Program-made: the position numbers and the translations under genes
Origin: Cryptosporangium aurantiacum
GTDB taxonomy: Bacteria; Actinomycetota; Actinomycetes; Mycobacteriales; Cryptosporangiaceae
Direction: 5' to 3'
DNA length: 64,000 bases
Assembly: GCF_900143005.1 (NCBI RefSeq)
Contig: NZ_FRCS01000004.1
Coordinates: 496,001 to 560,000, forward strand
Notes under the pieces: generated by a model
Seen by the model: the letters and a program-made list of their open reading frames with translations, nothing else
The model's database searches: none
Told to the model about the DNA's origin: nothing
Part shown: positions 28,170 through 36,101 of the stretch, in pieces
Numbering within the stretch: position 1 is the stretch's first letter
Layout of the letters: every line of letters starts with the position of its first letter

Positions 28170-28873
28170 TGCGCCAAGCACTGTTGTTGCTCGCGGACTC
28201 CCGGCTACCGGCCGGGGCCCACGCTCACAGCGGCGGGGTCGCTCCGGCCGTGGACGCGGACCTCGTCGGCGGGCACGGCCGTGACCTCGCCGAGGTCGTG
28301 GAGTTCCTGCGCGGGCGCCTGCACACCGCAGGCCTGCTGGCCGCCGCCGTAGCCGCCCGCGCAGCGCACCTCGCGGCAGAGGCCGACCGCAGCCCGGCCA
28401 CGGCCAGCGGCGCGTCCCCCGGGTGGGCCGAGCTCGACGCCGAGGTCGACGCTCGGACTCCGGCGCCCGCTCAGCGCGCGGTGTCCCGCGCTCAGGGTCG
28501 GGCGCTGCTCAGGGTCGCCCGGCGCGCGTTCCCGCACCCGCTGCTGGACGCCCTGGGCACGCACCCCCACCACCCGGTCGCGCTCGGCGTGGCCGTTCAC
28601 GCGGCAGCGGGCACCCCGGCTGAGGCTGCGGCGGTCGCCGTGGCCGGAGCGGTCAGCGGCCCGGCGTCCGCTGCGGTGCGGTTGTTGGGGTTGGATCCGC
28701 TCGCCCTCACCGCCGCGCAAGCGGCGCTCGCCACGACGGCGGACGCGGTAGTGGCAGAAGCCGCCCGCTACGCCGACCAACCGACGGACGCGCTCCCGGC
28801 GCCGTCGGCTCCCCTACTGGACCTGCTCGCGCAGGCCCACGCTCGTTCGGAGGTGCGTCTCTTTGCTTCCTGA
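28169..28873 (+). CDS. ureF: Urease accessory protein UreF
   Basis: A 234-residue UreF, part of the UreDFG complex that delivers nickel. The start [23 protein letters not shown] is the family signature. The remainder is very Ala-rich and diverged, as is usual for actinomycete UreF. It overlaps ureC by one base (TGATG) and ureG by 11 bases. Confidence 0.9.
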   Translation: MRQALLLLADSRLPAGAHAHSGGVAPAVDADLVGGHGRDLAEVVEFLRGRLHTAGLLAAAVAARAAHLAAEADRSPATASGASPGWAELDAEVDARTPAPAQRAVSRAQGRALLRVARRAFPHPLLDALGTHPHHPVALGVAVHAAAGTPAEAAAVAVAGAVSGPASAAVRLLGLDPLALTAAQAALATTADAVVAEAARYADQPTDALPAPSAPLLDLLAQAHARSEVRLFAS

Positions 28874-29585
28874 TGCTCACGCTCGTGCCCACGCCACCGG
28901 CGAACCGCACGACCACGACGTCTTCGAACAGCACGCGCCGCTCACCGGCGAACTCGCCCCGGTCGACGGGCGGCGGGCGTTCCGGGTCGGTGTCGGCGGC
29001 CCGGTCGGCAGCGGCAAGACCGCGCTGGTCGCCGCGCTGTGCCGGACACTCGGCCCCGAGCTGCAGCTGGGCGTCGTCACGAACGACATCTACACGACCG
29101 AGGACGCCGACTTCCTGCGGCGCTCGGGTGTGCTCGCACCGGAGCGGATCGCCGCGGTGGAGACCGGGTGTTGCCCGCACACGGCGGTCCGCGACGACAT
29201 CGCCGCGAACCTCGACGCGGTGGAAGGGCTCGAGGAGACGTTCGCCCCGCTGGACCTGGTGCTGGTGGAGAGCGGTGGCGACAACCTGACGATGACGTTC
29301 AGCCGCGGCCTGGTCGACGTGCAGCTGTTCGTGCTGGACGTCTCGGGTGGTGACAAGGTGCCGCGCAAGGGCGGGCCGGGCGTCACCGGCTCCGACCTGC
29401 TGGTGATCAACAAGACCGACCTGGCACCGCTGGTCGGTGCCGACCTCGGCGTGATGGACAGGGACGCCGCTGCGGTGCGGCGGGGCAAGCCCGTGGTGTT
29501 CCAGTCGCTGACCGAGGATCCTTCGGCGTCCGCCGTGGCCGAGTGGATCCGGGATGCCCGGAAGCGCTGGCTGGCCGATTCGTGA
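28863..29585 (+). CDS. ureG: Urease accessory GTPase UreG
   Basis: A 240-residue SIMIBI GTPase powering nickel insertion. The N terminus is His-rich ([14 protein letters not shown]). The P-loop GPVGSGKT is at about 46-53. The metal motif Cys-Pro-His is in [13 protein letters not shown], followed by [13 protein letters not shown] and the G4 motif INKTDL. TTG at 28863 was chosen because it keeps the His-rich tail and there is no ATG before the P-loop; this gives an 11-bp overlap with ureF. Confidence 0.95.
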   Translation: MLPDAHARAHATGEPHDHDVFEQHAPLTGELAPVDGRRAFRVGVGGPVGSGKTALVAALCRTLGPELQLGVVTNDIYTTEDADFLRRSGVLAPERIAAVETGCCPHTAVRDDIAANLDAVEGLEETFAPLDLVLVESGGDNLTMTFSRGLVDVQLFVLDVSGGDKVPRKGGPGVTGSDLLVINKTDLAPLVGADLGVMDRDAAAVRRGKPVVFQSLTEDPSASAVAEWIRDARKRWLADS

Positions 29586-30361
29586 AGGCGTCGGCGCGTG
29601 CGGTCGCCGAGTTCGTGGACGGCCGCACGGTGTTGCGGCAACTCGCGTCGCAGCCGCCGATCGTGCTGCGGCAGACCGACCGCGGCCTGACGATGGTCAC
29701 CGGGGCGGCCGGTCCGCTCGGCGGTGACCAGACCGACCTGACCGTGTCGGTGGGCGACGGCGCGTCGCTGACCGTTGGCTCGGCGGGCGCTGCGCTCGCG
29801 TTGCCGGGCGCGCACGGCGGCACCAGCCACGCGCTGGTGTCGCTGCACGTCGGCGCCGAGGCGTCGCTGCGGTGGGAGCCGCAGCCGCTGGTGGTGGCTT
29901 CCGGCGCCGATCACGTGGCGACGCTGGACGTGTCCCTCGTGGAGTCGGCCCGGCTGACGCTGATCGAGACGCTCGTGCTCGGGCGGCATCAGGAGGAGCC
30001 CGGTCGGTTGCGGACGCGCTGGCGGATCCGCCGCGGTGGCCGGACGTTACTCGCCCAGGACCTGGACGTCGGCGCCGGTGCCCCGCGCGGGTGGGACGGT
30101 CCGGCCGTGCTGGGTGGCGCCCGTGTGCTGGCGACGGCCCTCGCCGTTGATCCCTCCGGTTTTGCTGTGGACGCCGTCCGGCAGCACACCGCGGATGGGG
30201 TGCGGTGTGACGTGCTGCCGCTGGTGGATCCGGCCGCTGTGCTGGTCATGGCGGTGGGTCCGGACACCGTTCGAGTGGGCCGCGCCGTTGCCGATGCCGT
30301 GGCACGCACCAGCGCCGGGCCTACCTCGAGTAGGTCCGGTGCCGGGGCGTCTGCGAGCTAG
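29582..30361 (+). CDS. ureD: Urease accessory protein UreD
   Basis: A 259-residue UreD (UreH) scaffold protein; blocks such as [34 protein letters not shown] and [18 protein letters not shown] fit the family. GTG at 29582 overlaps the ureG stop. It ends the operon; no ureE or urea transporter gene is seen, so nickel storage would depend on the UreG His tail or outside genes. The stop shares CTAG with the convergent DUF222 gene. Confidence 0.9.
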   Translation: MKASARAVAEFVDGRTVLRQLASQPPIVLRQTDRGLTMVTGAAGPLGGDQTDLTVSVGDGASLTVGSAGAALALPGAHGGTSHALVSLHVGAEASLRWEPQPLVVASGADHVATLDVSLVESARLTLIETLVLGRHQEEPGRLRTRWRIRRGGRTLLAQDLDVGAGAPRGWDGPAVLGGARVLATALAVDPSGFAVDAVRQHTADGVRCDVLPLVDPAAVLVMAVGPDTVRVGRAVADAVARTSAGPTSSRSGAGASAS

Positions 30362-31950
30362 AAGGGCGGCGGATCGTCGGCGAGCGCGGTTGCCGAGCCA
30401 CGCGCCGGCACCGGGAGGAGCTGCGACCAATCCGCCGGCACTCGCAGGGCTTCCGATTCGTCACCTTGATCGGGTGGATCGACGGTGTAGGTGTGGCCTG
30501 CGGGGCTGGTCCAGGTGCAGGCGCCGGTGGCGGGGTGGTGAACGAGCTCCCAGCCGGCTTCGTCCTTGGCTCGATGGTGCCGGCGGCAAAGCGCCACCAG
30601 GTTCGCAGCGCTGGTTTCACCACCGTCGACGCGGCGGACGTTGTGGTCCAGGTCGCAGCGGTAGGACGGCTGGGAGCACCCGGGGAACACACAGGTGGGA
30701 TAGGTCGCCCGAACGAGCGCGGCGAGCCGCGCGGTTGGCCGGTAGGTGGTTCGGCCGAGGTCGGTGACGACGCCACCGGGGTCGGTTATCCACTTTCCCC
30801 AACGGCCATCCGCCGCTAGTTCGCGGACGATCGACGCGGGGACGGGGCCGTAGCCGGTGAGATCGCCCGGTTGGTTGCCGACTCCCAGGACGGTGGAGAG
30901 CGGCGCGGTCACGGCGACCCGCGGTGGGACGGCGTGCTTGCCGGCGAGGACCCTGGCGATCAACTCAGCGGCCCGGTCGGACGTCTCGCCGCCGGTGGCC
31001 GTGGTGGGTGTGGCCGTGGCGGGCGCGGCCGTGGCGGGCGCGGCCGTGGCGGGCGCGGCCGTGGCGGGCGCGGCCGTGGCGGGCGCGGCCGTGGGGGGCG
31101 CTGTGCCGGGCCCGGCCGTGGTGGGCGCCGTGGCGGGCGTGGCCGTGGCGGGGGCCGTGGGGATCAGGCCGGAGGCGGTGAGGGCGCCGATCTCGGCCAA
31201 GGCGACCAGCGCGTCGGCGCGACGCTGGTCGATCGTGCGGGTGTCGCCGCCGACCCGGGTGCGACCGGCGAACTGATCGACGACGGCGCGCAGACGGGCA
31301 GCGTCGTCGGCGGGCAGGATCGCGTGTAACTCGGCCATGCCGTCGGCCACGGGGGTGAAGTCCACCCGCCGGCCCTTGCGCGCTTTCCGGTGTCGCTTCT
31401 CCGCTCCGTCCGGATCGGCCTTCGCGACCTCCCTTCGAGCTTGCCGTGCGAGCTGCGCCGGGGTCTTCTTCTCGGCGGAGTCCAGGAGCCGGGCCTCGAC
31501 CTCCGCAGCACGCTCGTCGTCCAGTGGCTCCAGAGCGTGCACGATCTCCACCGCGTGCCGGTAGGTGATGCGGCCCTCGCTCAGGGCACGTCGGGTGAGG
31601 AAACACCGGCTGGCCAGCGCACGCGCGACCTCGATGCGGTCGGACGCGGCGAGGTTCGACCACCGCAGCCCGGCAGCGACCTCTTCGCGCCCCCAGTCTT
31701 CGTCCTCCGGCCCGATCCGCGACCCGGCGATTTGCAACACCGCGTCGTTGAGTCGGGCGTCGAGCCAGGCCTGCGCCTTCTGCCACGCCTGCGCGACCAG
31801 TACTTGGTCGCTCGCGTCGGGCAGAGCCTCCGGCACTCCTGCTTCGTCGGTGGTCCGACGCTCCACCGGCCCTATCCCCGCCAGTACCGCGATCAGCTCC
31901 GGGCCGACCGGTACGCCGCTGATCAGGGCGCTCACCTGCGAGAAACTCAT
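30358..31950 (-). CDS. DUF222/13E12-type protein with C-terminal HNH nuclease domain
   Basis: A 530-residue protein starting MSFSQVSALISG at ATG 31950; a GTG 21 bases upstream is also possible. The long helical DUF222 region (to about 250) is followed by an Ala/Thr/Pro low-complexity linker encoded by a 15-bp tandem repeat. The HNH zinc-finger nuclease comes near the C terminus: CVFPGCSQPSYRCDLDHNVRRVDGG then LVALCRRHHRAK. These proteins occur in many copies in actinomycetes (13E12 family in mycobacteria) and their role is not known. It is convergent with ureD by a CTAG overlap. Confidence 0.88.
   Translation of the reverse strand: MSFSQVSALISGVPVGPELIAVLAGIGPVERRTTDEAGVPEALPDASDQVLVAQAWQKAQAWLDARLNDAVLQIAGSRIGPEDEDWGREEVAAGLRWSNLAASDRIEVARALASRCFLTRRALSEGRITYRHAVEIVHALEPLDDERAAEVEARLLDSAEKKTPAQLARQARREVAKADPDGAEKRHRKARKGRRVDFTPVADGMAELHAILPADDAARLRAVVDQFAGRTRVGGDTRTIDQRRADALVALAEIGALTASGLIPTAPATATPATAPTTAGPGTAPPTAAPATAAPATAAPATAAPATAAPATATPTTATGGETSDRAAELIARVLAGKHAVPPRVAVTAPLSTVLGVGNQPGDLTGYGPVPASIVRELAADGRWGKWITDPGGVVTDLGRTTYRPTARLAALVRATYPTCVFPGCSQPSYRCDLDHNVRRVDGGETSAANLVALCRRHHRAKDEAGWELVHHPATGACTWTSPAGHTYTVDPPDQGDESEALRVPADWSQLLPVPARGSATALADDPPPF
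30997..31160. repeat. 15-bp tandem repeat inside the DUF222/HNH gene
   Basis: The unit GGCCGTGGCGGGCGC is repeated five times exactly from 31012 to 31086, with degenerate copies on both sides. Being 15 bp it keeps frame and encodes repeated five-residue blocks (A-A-P-A-T type) in the linker between DUF222 and HNH domains. Copy number may vary between strains. Confidence 0.9.
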
Positions 31951-32053
31951 GCCAATCACTATCGCACTCACGTACGACAGAAATCGTTTTCCACCGGCGG
32001 CGCGGGCGCCGATCGAGCATTGTGGATAGCTGTCCGATCGAGCCCGCGATCGG

Positions 32054-32866
32054 CTAGCCGAGGAGCGGCTCGAGCGCGGCGTGTTCGATCAGGCTGCGGG
32101 GAACCGGGCCGGGCAGCAGCAGTCCGCGGCGGAGGAAGCTGCGGAGGATCTCGCCGCCCAACGCGCCGCCGAGGTGGGGGCGCCCAGCGGTGGCGTCCAG
32201 GCATCCCACGGCGAGCTTGCGCCGCCCCACCTGCGGATAGTCCACCCCGAGCCGCTCGAGCGCGGCCGGGAGCGTGGCCCCCGGCTGCAGGACCGATTCC
32301 GGCTCCGGGCCGGGGATCAGCGCCCCGTCCGCCATCAACCGGTCGAGCACCCGCACGCCGGCCTCACCGGCGAGGTGGTCGTAGCAGGTCCGGGCCTGGG
32401 CGAACGGCGAGAGCCTGCCGCCCGCCCCTGCACCTGCGCCCGCAGCCGCGCGCGCCGCGATGCGGACGGCAGCGGCCGCGGCGTTAACGGCCGCGGCGTC
32501 ACCGACAGCGGCGCCAACGGCTGCGGCGTTGCCGACAGCGGCCTTAGCGGCTGCGGCGTTGCCGGCCGCGGCATCAACGGCTGCCCTGTCAACGGATCCG
32601 GGCGATTGGCCGGCGAGGGTGTCCACTGCGCCGACGAGCGCGCGCACAGCGTCCGGATTGCGCAGTGTGTAGCGGGTGGACCGGCCGGCCCGCACCGGAT
32701 CCACCAGACCGGCTGCGCGCAGCGCGGCCAAGTGGTTGCCGAGCCGCGACGGCGTGACGCCGAGCCGCTCGGCGAGCGCCGCCTGGGCCGGCCCGTCGTC
32801 GGCGAGGAGCTGTCGCAGCACCTCGAAGCGGATCGGGTCGCCGATCGCGCTGAGAACGTCAGTCAT
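32054..32866 (-). CDS. ArsR-family regulator with Ala-rich insertion
   Basis: A 270-residue protein starting MTDVLSAIGDPIRFEVLRQLL at ATG 32866. The ArsR winged helix is clear: ALAERLGVTPSRLGNHLAALRAAGLV then RAGRSTRYTLR (to about 75). A long Ala/Gly/Val linker of roughly ten-residue repeats follows (about 100-150). The C-terminal part (FAQARTCYDHLAGEAGVRVLDRLM...) is like the extra domain of other ArsR/helix-turn-helix proteins with a trailing effector domain. It is divergent from the MFS gene, and an 18-bp inverted repeat between them is the likely operator. Confidence 0.88.
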   Translation of the reverse strand: MTDVLSAIGDPIRFEVLRQLLADDGPAQAALAERLGVTPSRLGNHLAALRAAGLVDPVRAGRSTRYTLRNPDAVRALVGAVDTLAGQSPGSVDRAAVDAAAGNAAAAKAAVGNAAAVGAAVGDAAAVNAAAAAVRIAARAAAGAGAGAGGRLSPFAQARTCYDHLAGEAGVRVLDRLMADGALIPGPEPESVLQPGATLPAALERLGVDYPQVGRRKLAVGCLDATAGRPHLGGALGGEILRSFLRRGLLLPGPVPRSLIEHAALEPLLG

Positions 32867-32897
32867 CGCGCCTCCGAGGTTTGACGCTAGCCGACAT

Positions 32898-32915
32898 TGA
32901 CAATTCAGGTTGTCA
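32898..32915. promoter_or_regulatory. Inverted repeat operator between arsR and the MFS gene
   Basis: TGACAATTCAGGTTGTCA has perfect six-base arms (TGACAA/TTGTCA). Its last base is the first base of the MFS gene's likely ATG, so binding would block initiation of a short-leader or leaderless transcript as well as the ArsR promoter. Confidence 0.65.
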
Positions 32916-34132
32916 TGAAACATGAGCGCGTGATTGCTGCCCGTCTCCTCACCGGCACGGCGATCAACGGGGTCGGCGGTGGGCTGTGGTTCACGATCTG
33001 GGCGCTGTACCTGACCCGGGTGGTCGGGCTGTCCGCCGGTCAGCTCGGGCTCTCGCTGGCGGTGGCCGGGGTCGTGGGAATCGTGCTGTCGCTGCCCGGC
33101 GGCGCGCTCGCGGACCGGCTGGGCGCGCGGCGGGTAGCGGTGACGATCAACCTGGTCCGCGCCGCCGCGGGCCTGGCGTTCCTCGCGGTCGACGGCGTGC
33201 TCGCGCTGACGCTCGTCGCCGCGGTGTTCAACGGTGCCCAGGTGGTCGGGTCCGGGGTGGGGAACGCGCTGATCACCGGGCTGTTCCGCGGTGACGAGCG
33301 GGTGCGGATGCTGGCGCGCTCGCGGGCGGCGGTGCACGCCGGGAACACGGTCGGTGCCGGGCTCGGTGCCGCGGTGCTCGCGATCGACCGGCCGTGGGCC
33401 TACGCGGCCGCGATCGTCGGGAACGCGGCGACGTTCGTCGTCAACGCGTCGTTGCTGGTCGGCGTGCCGGAGACGGCGACCAGCCGGCGGATCAGCCGGT
33501 GGGCCGGGCTGCGCGGTACCGCGATCCGCGACCGGCGCTACCTCGCGGTGATGCTGCCGATCACCGCGCTCACAGCCTGCTGGGCGGTGCAGTCGGTCGG
33601 CATCCCGCTCTGGGTGGTGTCGTCTACGGACGCGTCCCCGGCCGTCGCCGCGACGACCGTGATCGTGAGCTCGATCCTGATCGCCGCACTGCAGAGCGCG
33701 GTGAGCGCCCGGGTCGTCACCGTGCGGCGGGGTGCACGCGCGGCGACGCTCAGCGGCGTGGTGCTCGCGGCGAGCTGCCTGGCGTTCGTTCCGGCGGCCT
33801 GGGTGGGAGCCGGGTGGGCGGCGGTGATCGTGCTCGGTGCCGGGCTCCTGCACGTCGCCGGTGAGCTGCTGTTCGTGTCCGGGCAGTGGGGCGTGTCGGT
33901 ACCGCTGATGCGTGAGGAGTGCCGCGGCGAGTACCAGGGCCTCAACGCGACGCTCACCGGAGCGGTGCAGGAATTCGCGCCCGCGGTGGTCGCGGCGCTC
34001 GTCGGTGGTCTCGGCGCCTACGGGTGGGCGGTGCTGGCCGGGTTCTTCGTGGCGTGTGCGGCGCCGATCGTGCCGCTGGCCGCCCAGGCGGTGGCCGCCC
34101 GCGACGTTCGCTCAGCAGATGCGCTGGTGTGA
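32915..34132 (+). CDS. MFS transporter
   Basis: A 405-residue major facilitator protein with about 12 hydrophobic segments. The first reads LLTGTAINGVGGGLWFTIWALYLT. The loop 2-3 signature is GGALADRLGARRVAV. Such drug-efflux-like carriers next to a divergent ArsR or MarR gene are usually induced by their substrate. ATG at 32915 has no clear ribosome site; GTG at 32930 is an alternative. Its 3' end overlaps the convergent fprA gene by 21 bp. Substrate unknown. Confidence 0.88.
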   Translation: MKHERVIAARLLTGTAINGVGGGLWFTIWALYLTRVVGLSAGQLGLSLAVAGVVGIVLSLPGGALADRLGARRVAVTINLVRAAAGLAFLAVDGVLALTLVAAVFNGAQVVGSGVGNALITGLFRGDERVRMLARSRAAVHAGNTVGAGLGAAVLAIDRPWAYAAAIVGNAATFVVNASLLVGVPETATSRRISRWAGLRGTAIRDRRYLAVMLPITALTACWAVQSVGIPLWVVSSTDASPAVAATTVIVSSILIAALQSAVSARVVTVRRGARAATLSGVVLAASCLAFVPAAWVGAGWAAVIVLGAGLLHVAGELLFVSGQWGVSVPLMREECRGEYQGLNATLTGAVQEFAPAVVAALVGGLGAYGWAVLAGFFVACAAPIVPLAAQAVAARDVRSADALV

Positions 34133-35485
34133 GTCGACGGCGTCGAGCAGTTCAGCGCGGGTCGCGAGCGTCGTCCGGGTGCGGCCGCGGCTCTCGCCGA
34201 GCGCGATCTCGGCGGCGTCGATCGTTCGCCAGTCCTCAAGCGTGAACACCCGGACACCGCGGTCGGCGAGCAGCGTGGTGAGGGAGTCGGGGCTCTCGGT
34301 TCGCAGCAACCTACCCGCGGCAGCGTCCGCGAGCAGCGTCTCGATCGTCTCGTGCGCGTCGGACTTGTTGGTGCCGATCACGCCGGTCGGCCCGCGCTTG
34401 ATCCAGCCCGCCACGTACTCCCCCGGCGCGGGCGCCCCGTCGCGCACCACCCGTCCCCGCTCGTGCGGCACCACACCGGCGGACGCGTCGAACGGCAGGC
34501 CCGGAAGCGGCACCCCGCGATACCCGACCGACCGAACCACCAGCTGCGCCTCGATCACCGCCTGTTCACCGGTGCCGACCACCCGCCCGTCCGGGGTGAG
34601 CGCGGTGCGTTCGACCAGCACGCCCTCGACCCGGTCGGTGCCGAGGATCTCCACCGGCCTGGTGAAGAACCGCAGGTGGACGCTGGTCGGGTTACCGATG
34701 CCGTCCGGGCTGCCCGCCCAGCCCCGCAGGACGTCGACGTTGCGAGCCACCGCACGATCGCTCGCCACCAGCGCGTCCGTCACCGGGTGCGCCGCCAGGT
34801 CCGCGGGGTCGACGTGCACCGAGACTCCGTCGATCTTGCCGAGTTCCCGCAGCTCCTTCGTGGTGAACGCGGCATGGGCCGGAGCCCGGCGCCCGAGCAG
34901 GTGGATGTCGCGGACCGGGCAGCCGCCGAGTGCACTCAGGACGTGTTCGGGCATGTCGGTGTGGTCGAGCGCTCCGCAGCGGGCCAGCACCCGCCCGACG
35001 TCGAGCGCCACGTTGCCCACGCCGACGACGACCGCCGAGCGGGCCGGCCGCAGCGCCTCTTCCACCGGCCCGCGGATCACGTCCGGGTGGCCGCAGTACC
35101 AGGCCACGAAGTCGGTCGCGGCGAGGCTGCCCGGCAGGTCCTCGCCGGGGATACCGAGTCGCCGGTCGCGGGCCGCGCCGAACGTGTAGACGACCGCGTC
35201 GACGTGCCTGCGCAGCTCGTCGGTCGAGACGTCGGCACCGATCTCGACGTTACCCAGGAACCGGACCGAGGGGTTCCGCAGCAGCCGCCAGAGCGTCTCC
35301 CGGATGCCGCGGATGCTCAGGTGGTCCGGCGCGACGCCGTATCTGACCAGTCCGAACGGCGTCGGCAGCCGGTCGAGGACGTCGACCTCGACCGCCACGT
35401 CGGATTGTCGGGTCAGCGCCTCGGCAGCGTAAATGCCCGAGGGGCCCGATCCGACGACAGCTACCCGAAGTGGTCGCTGGTCCAC
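34112..35485 (-). CDS. fprA: Ferredoxin/adrenodoxin-NADP+ reductase (FprA type)
   Basis: A 457-residue flavoprotein passing electrons between NADPH and ferredoxin. The FAD site is VAVVGSGPSGIYAAEAL near the start and the NADP site VVVGVGNVALDVGRVLA near residue 150. LPTPFGLVRYGVAPDH and GWIKRGPTGVIGTNKSDAHET are hallmarks of the adrenodoxin-reductase-like group, as in mycobacterial FprA. Start is GTG 35485. No partner ferredoxin or P450 gene is nearby. Confidence 0.94.
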   Translation of the reverse strand: MDQRPLRVAVVGSGPSGIYAAEALTRQSDVAVEVDVLDRLPTPFGLVRYGVAPDHLSIRGIRETLWRLLRNPSVRFLGNVEIGADVSTDELRRHVDAVVYTFGAARDRRLGIPGEDLPGSLAATDFVAWYCGHPDVIRGPVEEALRPARSAVVVGVGNVALDVGRVLARCGALDHTDMPEHVLSALGGCPVRDIHLLGRRAPAHAAFTTKELRELGKIDGVSVHVDPADLAAHPVTDALVASDRAVARNVDVLRGWAGSPDGIGNPTSVHLRFFTRPVEILGTDRVEGVLVERTALTPDGRVVGTGEQAVIEAQLVVRSVGYRGVPLPGLPFDASAGVVPHERGRVVRDGAPAPGEYVAGWIKRGPTGVIGTNKSDAHETIETLLADAAAGRLLRTESPDSLTTLLADRGVRVFTLEDWRTIDAAEIALGESRGRTRTTLATRAELLDAVDSHQRIC

Positions 35486-35540
35486 CTCTTCACACTACGT
35501 CCGGACCGTCGGCGGTATGCGGGGATTCACCGACCGCGGC

Positions 35541-36086
35541 TCAGACGCGTTCCAGCGGCCGGTGCGGCAGCGCCGGCAGCGTCACCTCGATCGGGTCGCC
35601 GGTACGGACGGTGCCGCCGGTCAGCACGATGCCCATCACACCGGCTTTCCGCACCGCCGCGCCGAGATCGTCGGTGGTGAGGACGGCCTTCAGCAGGCCC
35701 GACCGGTATCGGTTGATCTGTCCGCACGGGTTCCGCAGGCCGGTGATCTCGACGATCGCGTCCGCGCCGAGGCGCAGCACGGCGCCGGTCGGCAGCGCCA
35801 GCAGGTCGACGCCGCGGGTCAGCACGTTCTCGCCAAGGCCACCGGGCTCGACGTCGAAGCCCTGCGGCGCCAGCTCGTCGAACAGCTCGCTCTGGATCAG
35901 GTGGACCTGGCGGAGGTTCGGCTGCGTCGGGTCGGCCGCGACCCGGGACCGGTGCTGCACGGTGACGCCCGCGTGCGCGTCACCCTCCACACCGAGCCCG
36001 GCCAGTAACACGATCTCGGGGACCGCCCGCTTGCTGAACCGGTGTTCCGCGTCCCTGCTCACCGAGGTAACCAAAGGTGTAGTCAC
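35541..36086 (-). CDS. MOSC-domain protein
   Basis: A 181-residue MOSC (molybdenum cofactor sulfurase C-terminal) protein. The conserved Cys is in ITGLRNPCGQINRY and the fold is marked by GVEGDAHAG near the N terminus and GLGENVLTRGVDL. Stand-alone MOSC proteins of this type resemble YiiM and may reduce N-hydroxylated compounds with molybdenum cofactor. It starts ATG 36086, 15 bases after the kinase gene's stop, so the kinase and MOSC genes are probably co-transcribed. Confidence 0.88.
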   Translation of the reverse strand: MTTPLVTSVSRDAEHRFSKRAVPEIVLLAGLGVEGDAHAGVTVQHRSRVAADPTQPNLRQVHLIQSELFDELAPQGFDVEPGGLGENVLTRGVDLLALPTGAVLRLGADAIVEITGLRNPCGQINRYRSGLLKAVLTTDDLGAAVRKAGVMGIVLTGGTVRTGDPIEVTLPALPHRPLERV

Positions 36087-36101
36087 TGCCCGGATTCTCC
36101 C

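Noticed and set aside
30997-31160. CRISPR-like repetition
   Set aside because: The 15-bp units are contiguous, in frame and without spacers; this is a protein linker repeat.
32054-33853. Long minus-strand frame continuing past the ArsR start
   Set aside because: Only the part after MTDVLSAIGD is ArsR-like; the rest is antisense to the MFS gene and is a GC-frame shadow.
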